Shown: piece after piece, positions 1 through 5,038 of the stretch | Layout: each line of letters starts with the position of its first letter | How positions within the stretch are numbered: the first letter of the stretch is position 1 | Origin: Acidobacteriota bacterium | GTDB taxonomy: Bacteria; Acidobacteriota; UBA6911 | Assembly: GCA_017860075.1 (NCBI GenBank) | Contig: JAFNAH010000165.1 | Span: 1 to 5,038, forward strand | Length of the DNA stretch: 5,038 nucleotides | Reading direction: 5' to 3' | Translations under genes and position numbers: made by a program | The notes under the pieces: generated by a model | The model's database searches: none | What the model was told of the DNA's origin: nothing | Seen by the model: only the letters and a program-made list of their open reading frames with translations

Positions 1-15
1 AGGGTCCGTTTGGAG

Positions 16-2181
16 CTACTCGAGCTCAATCACGGCCATGCCGAAAATACCCACCTCGTCAGCGGTGAAGCTGATCAGACGTGGCGACTCCTTCCGGAAA
101 GCAACGGGCCTCAGCGTCGTCAGGTTTCCGCAGTAGAGTACGCTCCGGACTTTCATGCCCGCCGGGACCAGTGCCTCGATTTTCAGGTTCCTGGCGGGTG
201 TGATGGTCCCATCCAATGTGACATCATAGTTGACCAGGTGGACGAGCATCCTGCCCCGGTCCTGCGATATCATCGAGGTGATCTCCACATACGGCGCCTT
301 GCCCGCAATGCGGGTCAGGCGACCGGGAAGCAATCGCCGGGTTTCGTCAGCGACACTCTCGAGGGTTTGTCTGAGGGCCGGATCGATCCGGTTGCGCGTG
401 TAACCTTCGGGAATATCCGCGAACAGATCTGCCATGGTGGGCCCGAAGGTTGTGTATTCACCCTTTGCCTTCATCGGGATCAGGAAGCGCGAGGAGGGAA
501 TCACGAGCGGCATGAAACGTACCTGTCCCGCTCCTGCTTTCCTGAGGCTCGGCTGCTTCGGATAGCCAGACTGGCCCAGGATGTCTGCCAGCGGAACGGG
601 GCTCTGCGGGAGATTGAACTCGCTCTTAACTCCGCATGCCCCCAGTATCAGGAGGTTCCCGCCTCCCTCAACGTATCGGATGAGGCTTTTCTGCTTTTCC
701 TGGCTCAGCAGCGGCAGGTAGGGTAGCACGATCAAATCGTACTTTCGCAGATCGCCTCCGAGGAGATCATCCTCGACGAGCATCACGTGGGAGACGCCTC
801 GATCTGCGAGCACGCGCGACATGCTGAAGGCGAAACTCAATTCATCCGCCAGGTACTGGTTCAATGAGGCCAGTACGGCCACGTTGCTGTGCAGCTGACA
901 CGTCAACAGCCTTTCCTCGTTGCCGGCGAGGAAAGTGTAGATCTGCGTCGCTCCGGGCGGCGTCTCGCGTTTCTCCCGGAAGACGGTATGGTTGGCCTCG
1001 GCCTCGGCGATGTTGATCTGGGCCATGGCGTTCAGGCACTTCTCGGTCGGGTTGGGAAATACCGGGGGCGTGATCTCGGTGGCATACACGATCGCCGGCT
1101 TGCCGTGATTGGCGGCTGCCAGGAACTTGAGCGCAGGGCTGTTGGTGATCTTCACCCCTTCTTCAGTCTTCCTCGGGGCGCTGTCCAGGAACTCCTGGAT
1201 TTCCGAATATGTGAAGTCCTCGCAGCCGTCGCGACCCAGCATCTCCATGTTGCCGGCCGCATCGTACGCGACCGGTCCATAGCCGAAACCGCCGAAGACG
1301 TTCCCGGAGACCATGAAGTTCGGGTTGTATTTCCGGGCTATCGTGCGCAGATGCCTGTGGTATTCCGCAACCGTGAAACCGCGGAAGGTGATCCATTCCA
1401 TCCAGAACTTCTCTCCCCGCTTCCCGGGCGGTTTGACGGAGGCGTAGTCGGCCGCTCCATACTTAGCGCTCGCCACCTCCCTGGGGAGGTGCTTCTCAAG
1501 GTATGCGATGAAGTTCTGCCTGCAGTACTTGCAGTAACAGGTTTCTCCGGCGATCTGGGTCCAGTCGATATAGGTCCCGTCGATACCGCTCTCGGCCTGG
1601 GCTCGTATGCGGCCTTCCATCATCCGGACGTAGTATGGATTATTCGGGCAACCCCAGGTCTCGAATCCCTTGCCGGTCTCTTTACCGTAAGGCGCATAGC
1701 GGTAGTGCGGGAAGGTGCCGTCGGCACGGACCATAATCCAGGTAGTGGGATCCTCCGGGGGGCGTGGGCCGATGTAATCCACATAGTCGTTCCAGCGCTC
1801 GTTGTAGAACTTCACCAGCTCGATCTGTTCTTTCCGGGGCATGTCCTTGTTGGATCCGGACTCGCCGGCGAGAGAACTCGACATGTAGCGCAGGACGACA
1901 TACCCCTTCTCATGGAATCCACGATTGAAGGCCTTTGCCTTCTCCATGCCCGCATCGAATTCACTCCGGCTGACCGATTCGAAATTCGGTGCACCGCTGC
2001 CGAACGTGACTGTGAACCGATTCTGTTGCAGGAAATCAAGGTTGGACCTGTGCCCGAGCCGCCAGTGGCCCCAATCGGTGACGGGTTTCCATTCGTCCGG
2101 ACCCGCGCCGAAAGCTACAGACAGCACAACAGGAATGATAACCAGGTGCATCCATCGTAAACGATTGCATAGCGATTTCAT
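16..2181 (-). CDS. Exported glycoside-hydrolase-like protein with GATase-like (beta-galactosidase trimerisation type) domain
   Basis: 721 residues, complete. Start chosen at ATG 2181 because AGGAGAGG lies 7 bases upstream and the product then opens with a clean signal peptide (MKSLCNRLRW, hydrophobic run to about residue 24, likely cleavage near 26; no lipobox), so it probably acts outside the cytoplasm. Residues about 35-400 look like a TIM-barrel hydrolase of the uncharacterised GHL/GH42-like type: CPNNPYY at 178-184, strand GIDGTYIDW at 199-207, then the cysteine cluster CYCKYC at 215-220. Residues about 436-520 resemble the amidotransferase-like fold of the beta-galactosidase trimerisation domain (KYDLIVLP at 480-487, EGGGNLLILG at 505-514). 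Residues about 631-721 form a C-terminal beta domain (MLVHLVNY at 645-652). Known relatives act on glycans; substrate and catalytic acids cannot be assigned here (D206, E327 and E369 are only candidates). Likely co-transcribed with the channel gene 54 bases upstream. Confidence 0.85.
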   Translation of the reverse strand: MKSLCNRLRWMHLVIIPVVLSVAFGAGPDEWKPVTDWGHWRLGHRSNLDFLQQNRFTVTFGSGAPNFESVSRSEFDAGMEKAKAFNRGFHEKGYVVLRYMSSSLAGESGSNKDMPRKEQIELVKFYNERWNDYVDYIGPRPPEDPTTWIMVRADGTFPHYRYAPYGKETGKGFETWGCPNNPYYVRMMEGRIRAQAESGIDGTYIDWTQIAGETCYCKYCRQNFIAYLEKHLPREVASAKYGAADYASVKPPGKRGEKFWMEWITFRGFTVAEYHRHLRTIARKYNPNFMVSGNVFGGFGYGPVAYDAAGNMEMLGRDGCEDFTYSEIQEFLDSAPRKTEEGVKITNSPALKFLAAANHGKPAIVYATEITPPVFPNPTEKCLNAMAQINIAEAEANHTVFREKRETPPGATQIYTFLAGNEERLLTCQLHSNVAVLASLNQYLADELSFAFSMSRVLADRGVSHVMLVEDDLLGGDLRKYDLIVLPYLPLLSQEKQKSLIRYVEGGGNLLILGACGVKSEFNLPQSPVPLADILGQSGYPKQPSLRKAGAGQVRFMPLVIPSSRFLIPMKAKGEYTTFGPTMADLFADIPEGYTRNRIDPALRQTLESVADETRRLLPGRLTRIAGKAPYVEITSMISQDRGRMLVHLVNYDVTLDGTITPARNLKIEALVPAGMKVRSVLYCGNLTTLRPVAFRKESPRLISFTADEVGIFGMAVIELE

Positions 2182-2188
2182 GGTCTTG

Positions 2189-2196
2189 CCTCTCCT
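2189..2196 (-). promoter_or_regulatory. Ribosome binding site of the hydrolase-like gene
   Basis: Read on the minus strand the bases are AGGAGAGG, followed by a 7-base spacer and ATG at 2181. This strong site decides the start against the in-frame ATG at 2232, which would add 17 mostly polar residues in front of the signal peptide. Confidence 0.85.
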
Positions 2197-2235
2197 GACC
2201 GCCGGCGATTGTCGATTCGCGCAGCGGTGCATATC

Positions 2236-2928
2236 TCAATCTCCGTGCTTGATCCGTTTGGACTGCGCCATTTCCATCGCGACCAGCCGGGCGATCAATA
2301 TGGCAGGGAAAAGCTGCCCGACCACTGCCTCCATCGCGGCCAGTGAGCGCGCAGCCGGGTGGACAGCATTGATATCCCCGTATCCGACACTAGTCAACGT
2401 GACGAAGCTATAGTACGTCAGCTCGGAGGTGAGGTACCCTGCGCCAGCCCCGCCCATCTGAAACGCTCCCGGTTTCAGCATTTCAATCAGCATGTAGGCC
2501 CTGGACCACGCCAGACCGAGAAGAAGGTAGATCACGATCGCGCCCTGAATGCGGTACAGTGTGATCGGGCCCTTCTGGAATACCTTCGCAGCTACAACGC
2601 CGGCCATGAGGAGAAACGCGGTGAGCGTGAGAAGAGCATCGCCCTTCTGGTACAGGGCCCCTGTCGAGATGTATTTGGCCCAGTGCAGCGGCAGTCCGAT
2701 AAAGGCGATCGCGGCAATGATGATGGTCATTGTCTTGCGTCTGGATACCGCCCAGATGCCTGATACCAGGACCAGAGAAGACGACACGTCCAGGAACCAC
2801 CTTCGGGCCCCGAGCTCCTGGGCCGGCAGGACCACGAAGATTAGCGCCGCGAGGACGAACAGTAACACCGAGAGACTCCACTCGCTTTCCCAGAAAAGGA
2901 CCAGCCCTCGGAACCTCGCTACTCTCAT
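2236..2928 (-). CDS. Potassium-channel-like membrane protein (Ion_trans_2 pore)
   Basis: 230 residues, integral inner-membrane protein expected to conduct K+. Hydrophobic segments lie at about 18-36, 45-62, 67-84, 98-117 and 125-148. They are followed by a pore helix (about 168-178), the selectivity filter TSVGYGD at 179-185, and an inner helix at about 194-221 with a possible gating-hinge glycine, G204. TxVGYGD is the classic potassium filter. The fourth segment has no regular arginine series, so a voltage sensor is not apparent. No RCK/TrkA-N domain or cyclic-nucleotide domain follows; the protein ends in a short basic tail. Start ATG 2928 has a G-rich Shine-Dalgarno site 7 bases upstream. 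The frame stays open upstream to 3375, but that part is Ser/Arg/Cys-rich and looks non-coding. First gene of a likely two-gene transcript with the hydrolase-like gene. Family call is firm; gating and physiological role are unknown. Confidence 0.88.
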   Translation of the reverse strand: MRVARFRGLVLFWESEWSLSVLLFVLAALIFVVLPAQELGARRWFLDVSSSLVLVSGIWAVSRRKTMTIIIAAIAFIGLPLHWAKYISTGALYQKGDALLTLTAFLLMAGVVAAKVFQKGPITLYRIQGAIVIYLLLGLAWSRAYMLIEMLKPGAFQMGGAGAGYLTSELTYYSFVTLTSVGYGDINAVHPAARSLAAMEAVVGQLFPAILIARLVAMEMAQSKRIKHGD

Positions 2929-2935
2929 TTGACTA

Positions 2936-2942
2936 CCCCCCT
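2936..2942 (-). promoter_or_regulatory. Ribosome binding site of the channel gene
   Basis: On the minus strand the sequence reads AGGGGGG, then 7 bases (TAGTCAA), then ATG at 2928. Its position fixes the start and excludes the long upstream in-frame extension. Confidence 0.7.
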
Positions 2943-3265
2943 GGGACCTTTCAACACTGCAATGATTTGGCGAAACCTGTGAGATGTCCGCGGCGGGAGA
3001 TGCCCGACGCACGGCCCTGCTCTTATTCCTCGGATTGTATCCCGGAGTCGCGCGTTCCCCGCGCCGCCTCGCACGGATCCTGTTTCCAGTACTTCCGGGA
3101 CAGCTTAAACGCGGGGGAGACAGAGCGCAAGAACATGACGCATCCCCGCCGTCCCGGCAGCTGGAGAGACAACTCCGAACGGCGGCGCGCTCCCGCGTGT
3201 TGCATCGAAGATATGTTGGATCCGGGAGGGGAAAGCTGGTATCCTTACTGATTACTCCAGTGCCA

Positions 3266-3295
3266 TTGCTGCGATCATACACGAATCCATATTTT
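3266..3295 (+). promoter_or_regulatory. Possible promoter of the OmpA-like gene
   Basis: TTGCTG at 3266-3271 and TATTTT at 3290-3295 are separated by 18 bases, in the most AT-rich part of the intergenic region and about 95 bases ahead of the ATG. The match to the sigma-70 consensus is weak (3 of 6 and 4 of 6), so this is a candidate only. Confidence 0.25.
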
Positions 3296-3377
3296 GAATT
3301 CTGATGCGATCTTTGACGAGCGGCTGGGAGGCTGCCATGTCGGCACGGGTACTCCTGTCCGCACGCACCATTCAACC

Positions 3378-3383
3378 AGGGAG
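3378..3383 (+). promoter_or_regulatory. Ribosome binding site of the OmpA-like gene
   Basis: AGGGAG followed by the 6-base spacer AACGAG and ATG at 3390. It selects this start over the TTG at 3294 in the same frame and gives a protein that begins directly with a signal peptide. Confidence 0.85.
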
Positions 3384-3389
3384 AACGAG

Positions 3390-4961
3390 ATGAAACGCAC
3401 TATCACCGCCGCGGCGACTCTTGCGGCGATTTTCGTGTTTGCATGGCTTGCCGTGGCTCAGTCGCAGCCCGGCTCGGCCCAGGAGACACCGGCATCCGAA
3501 GTTGTAAGCAAGTCCACGACGGCGATCGGCTATATCGTCGGAGGGGGATCAACCGGAGTGAAATTCAAAGGCACCGAGTTGATGCCTGGCGCCACCGGGG
3601 AGGCCAAGGTGGAAGCCAAGAAGGGATACACGGAGATCGAGGTCGAGTTCAAAGGTCTCGCGAAACCGGGAAAGTTCGGGACTGAGTTCCTGACCTACGT
3701 TCTGTGGGCCGTCTCACCCGATGGCCGCACCAGCAACCTGGGTGAGATCCTCATCGACAACAACGGGAACGGCAAGATCAATGTCAGCACGCAGATGTCG
3801 GTCTTCTCGATGCTTGTCACCGCCGAGCCCTATTTCGCGGTCCGCATACCGAGTGAATTGCTGGTTCTCGAAAATGAGGCCGGGAAGAACATCAAGGGAA
3901 AGATCTTCGTGGTCAACGACTACAAGCTGATGAGACGTGCCCAGTACCAGAAACGGGCAAATCCGCTTGCGCTGACGCTCGACCTCAAGAAGATACCGCT
4001 GGAAATGTACGAAGCCAGGAATGCGGTCGAGATCGCAAAATCCAACGGGGCCGAGAAGTACGCCCCGGAAATCCTGACCAAAGCGACTTCCAGCCTGCAG
4101 ATGGCCGAAAACTCGCTTTCCAGGAAGGCAGACAAGAAACAGATAATCTCGACGGCGCGGCAAACCATTCAGTTTTCCGAGGACGCGCGCGCTCTGGCCG
4201 TACAGCGTCAAAATGAGGAGCGCATAGCTCAGGAGCGCGAGGCAGCCGCGGCCAAGGCGAAGGCCGAGGCGGAAGCCAAGGCGGCCGCGGAAGCCGCAGC
4301 GGCCAAGCAGAGAGCCGACGCAGAGGCCGCGCGCCAGGCTGAGCTGGCTGCGGCGAAGGAAGCTCAGCTGAAAGCAGAAGCTGCGGCCAAAGAAGCGCAG
4401 ATGAAAGCAGAAGCAGACGCTGCGGCAGTGAGGGCCAAGGCAGAAGCTGACGCTCTGAAGGCAAGGGAAGAGGCGGCGAAGGCGGAAGCAGAGCGGGCGC
4501 AGAAAGCAACCCAGGAGCTGCGCGCCAGGCTGCTGCAGCAGTTCAGCCAGGTGCTCGACACCCGGGACACAGAGCGCGGCCTGGTCGTGAACATGTCGGA
4601 CGTACTGTTCGACACCGGCAAGTACACGCTGAGGCAGACGGCACGCGAGAAGCTCGCCCGGATCGCCGGAATCATACTGAACTACCCGGGCCTCAAGCTC
4701 GAAGCAGAGGGGCACACCGACAACGTCGGGTCGGCGGAACTCAACCAGAAGCTATCCGAGCAGCGAGCGTATTCGGTCCGGGACTACATGGTTTCCCAGG
4801 GGATCCCGATTTCTTCGATCGCGGCGGTCGGCAAGAGTTTCTCCATGCCAATTGCCTCCAACGATACCGCGCAGGGCCGGCAGCAGAACCGGCGCGTCGA
4901 GTTGATCGTCTCCGGCGAGGTGATCGGTACGAAGGTCGGTGCGATCGGGCAGCAGCAGTAA
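3390..4961 (+). CDS. Exported OmpA-domain protein with N-terminal beta domain, DUF4398-like segment and long coiled helix
   Basis: 523 residues, complete. Signal peptide 1-23 (MKRT, then a hydrophobic run; likely cleavage after AVA at 21-23). No lipobox cysteine follows, so it is not a Pal-type lipoprotein. Residues about 43-180 form a beta-rich domain with WAVSPDGRTSNLGE at 106-119 and LVTAEPYFAV at 142-151, a pattern I associate with acidobacterial envelope proteins. Residues about 206-273 resemble DUF4398 (YEARNAVEIAKSNGAEKYAP at 207-226). Residues about 275-385 are a long Ala/Lys/Glu/Arg helix of TolA-like composition. Residues about 396-508 are an OmpA C-terminal domain: VLFDTG at 405-410, EGHTDNVG at 440-447, LSEQRA at 455-460, GRQQNRRVE at 496-504. 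D444 and R459, 15 residues apart, match the pair that binds diaminopimelate in OmpA, so peptidoglycan binding is expected. No outer-membrane barrel is visible, so a periplasmic, wall-tethered role is inferred. Monocistronic as far as seen. Confidence 0.9.
   Translation: MKRTITAAATLAAIFVFAWLAVAQSQPGSAQETPASEVVSKSTTAIGYIVGGGSTGVKFKGTELMPGATGEAKVEAKKGYTEIEVEFKGLAKPGKFGTEFLTYVLWAVSPDGRTSNLGEILIDNNGNGKINVSTQMSVFSMLVTAEPYFAVRIPSELLVLENEAGKNIKGKIFVVNDYKLMRRAQYQKRANPLALTLDLKKIPLEMYEARNAVEIAKSNGAEKYAPEILTKATSSLQMAENSLSRKADKKQIISTARQTIQFSEDARALAVQRQNEERIAQEREAAAAKAKAEAEAKAAAEAAAAKQRADAEAARQAELAAAKEAQLKAEAAAKEAQMKAEADAAAVRAKAEADALKAREEAAKAEAERAQKATQELRARLLQQFSQVLDTRDTERGLVVNMSDVLFDTGKYTLRQTAREKLARIAGIILNYPGLKLEAEGHTDNVGSAELNQKLSEQRAYSVRDYMVSQGIPISSIAAVGKSFSMPIASNDTAQGRQQNRRVELIVSGEVIGTKVGAIGQQQ
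4347..4445 (+). repeat. In-gene 33-base repeats coding for hendecad helix units
   Basis: Within the OmpA-like gene, three consecutive 11-codon units cover residues 320-352. The first two, AAAKEAQLKAE and AAAKEAQMKAE, differ by one residue; the third, ADAAAVRAKAE, is diverged. Eleven-residue periodicity is typical of long, nearly straight coiled coils, so the unit probably sets the length of the periplasmic stalk. The DNA copies differ at synonymous positions, so the duplication is not very recent. Confidence 0.7.
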
Positions 4962-4995
4962 AGCAGGCCTCGCGCCTCGAGAGCCTGGCTTCATA

Positions 4996-5020
4996 CGGGG
5001 CGGGTTTTCAACCCGCCCCG
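4996..5020 (+). repeat. Palindrome 1: 11-base-pair hairpin downstream of the OmpA-like gene
   Basis: Arms 4996-5006 and 5010-5020 are perfectly complementary (CGGGGCGGGTT with AACCCGCCCCG) around the loop TTC. It begins 35 bases after the stop codon and could stall or end transcription. However, no T-run follows, so it is not a standard intrinsic terminator. Its core at 4999-5017 is nearly the same as the next palindrome read on the other strand. Confidence 0.8.
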
Positions 5021-5038
5021 GCGGCTTGAAAAGCCGCC
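5020..5038 (-). repeat. Palindrome 2: inverted partner hairpin at the window edge
   Basis: Arms 5020-5027 and 5031-5038 pair perfectly over 8 bases (GGCGGCTT with AAGCCGCC) around the loop GAA. On the minus strand it reads GGCGGCTTTTCAAGCCGCC, matching the core of palindrome 1 at 17 of 19 positions. The stem touches the window end, so it may be longer and whether a T-run follows cannot be seen. Confidence 0.75.

Larger units (their letters stand above)
2929..3389. other. Divergent intergenic control region, no gene seen
   Basis: 461 bases between two divergently transcribed genes. Reading frames run open across it on both strands, but their products are Arg/Ser/Pro-rich, have no recognisable domain or good ribosome site, and look like chance in GC-rich DNA. 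The region must hold promoters for the channel/hydrolase pair and for the OmpA-like gene. The stretch at about 3241-3310 is the most AT-rich part and the best place for the plus-strand promoter. A nested pair of inverted repeats lies at 3095-3157. No tRNA-like fold or recognised riboswitch was seen. Confidence 0.7.

Noticed and set aside
889..2160. Long open frame of 423 codons on the plus strand, antisense to the hydrolase-like gene (also 10-726).
   Set aside because: The minus-strand gene has recognisable domains, a signal peptide and a ribosome site. The antisense products have no domain and reflect third-position GC bias.
2182..2232. Alternative ATG at 2232 for the hydrolase-like gene, only 3 bases after the channel stop codon.
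   Set aside because: Translational coupling is conceivable, but AGGAGAGG sits correctly ahead of ATG 2181 and the longer form would put 17 polar residues before the signal peptide.
3034..3039. TACAAT on the minus strand as a -10 element for the channel gene.
   Set aside because: Good hexamer match, but the expected -35 position is a GC-rich run with no resemblance to TTGACA, so the promoter cannot be supported.
2984..3304. Possible small plus-strand gene of 106 codons in the intergenic region with a hydrophobic start.
   Set aside because: No convincing ribosome site ahead of ATG 2984, Arg/Pro-rich composition and no recognised domain; it overlaps the likely control region.
2929..3375. In-frame N-terminal extension of the channel protein starting at TTG 3375.
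   Set aside because: The extra 149 residues are Ser/Arg/Cys-rich without any domain, while ATG 2928 has a Shine-Dalgarno site and gives a sensible membrane protein.
3714..4715. Open frame of 333 codons on the minus strand, opposite the OmpA-like gene.
   Set aside because: Product is Leu/Arg/Cys-rich with low-complexity stretches mirroring the Ala/Lys/Glu stalk; a shadow of the real gene.
4996..5020. Standard intrinsic terminator for the OmpA-like gene.
   Set aside because: The stem is strong but is followed by GCGGC rather than T residues; the relation to the neighbouring inverted copy fits a repeat element better.

Overview
The window carries three complete protein-coding genes: two co-directional genes on the minus strand and one divergent gene on the plus strand, separated by a roughly 460-base control region. 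Base composition is GC-rich (around 60% by eye, not computed), and all three genes have strong Shine-Dalgarno sites and bacterial-type starts. The plus-strand protein is an OmpA-like envelope protein. Its N-terminal domain and overall architecture resemble proteins I associate with Acidobacteriota, so a soil or sediment acidobacterium is the best guess. That assignment is inference from protein style, not from a marker gene.

Minus strand, right to left: a small six-helix potassium-channel-like membrane protein with a canonical TxVGYGD filter (2928 to 2236). After 54 bases comes a large exported glycoside-hydrolase-like protein (2181 to 16) with a TIM-barrel-type N-terminal part, a glutamine-amidotransferase-like middle domain of the beta-galactosidase trimerisation type, and a C-terminal beta domain. 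The spacing suggests one transcript, although no functional link between a cation channel and a secreted carbohydrate enzyme is obvious.

Plus strand: an exported 523-residue protein (3390 to 4961) built from a beta-rich N-terminal domain, a DUF4398-like helical segment, a long Ala/Lys/Glu helix with hendecad repeats, and a C-terminal OmpA peptidoglycan-binding domain. It probably anchors or spans the periplasm.

Immediately after this gene, at the right edge of the window, lie two adjacent palindromes whose 19-base cores are almost the same sequence in opposite orientation. They differ only by one swapped G-C pair in the stem. This looks like a REP/BIME-type dispersed repeat rather than a simple terminator and is the most unusual non-coding signal here. 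I did not find mobile genes, CRISPR arrays, tRNAs, rRNAs or a defence system. The rest of the window looks like ordinary chromosomal sequence.
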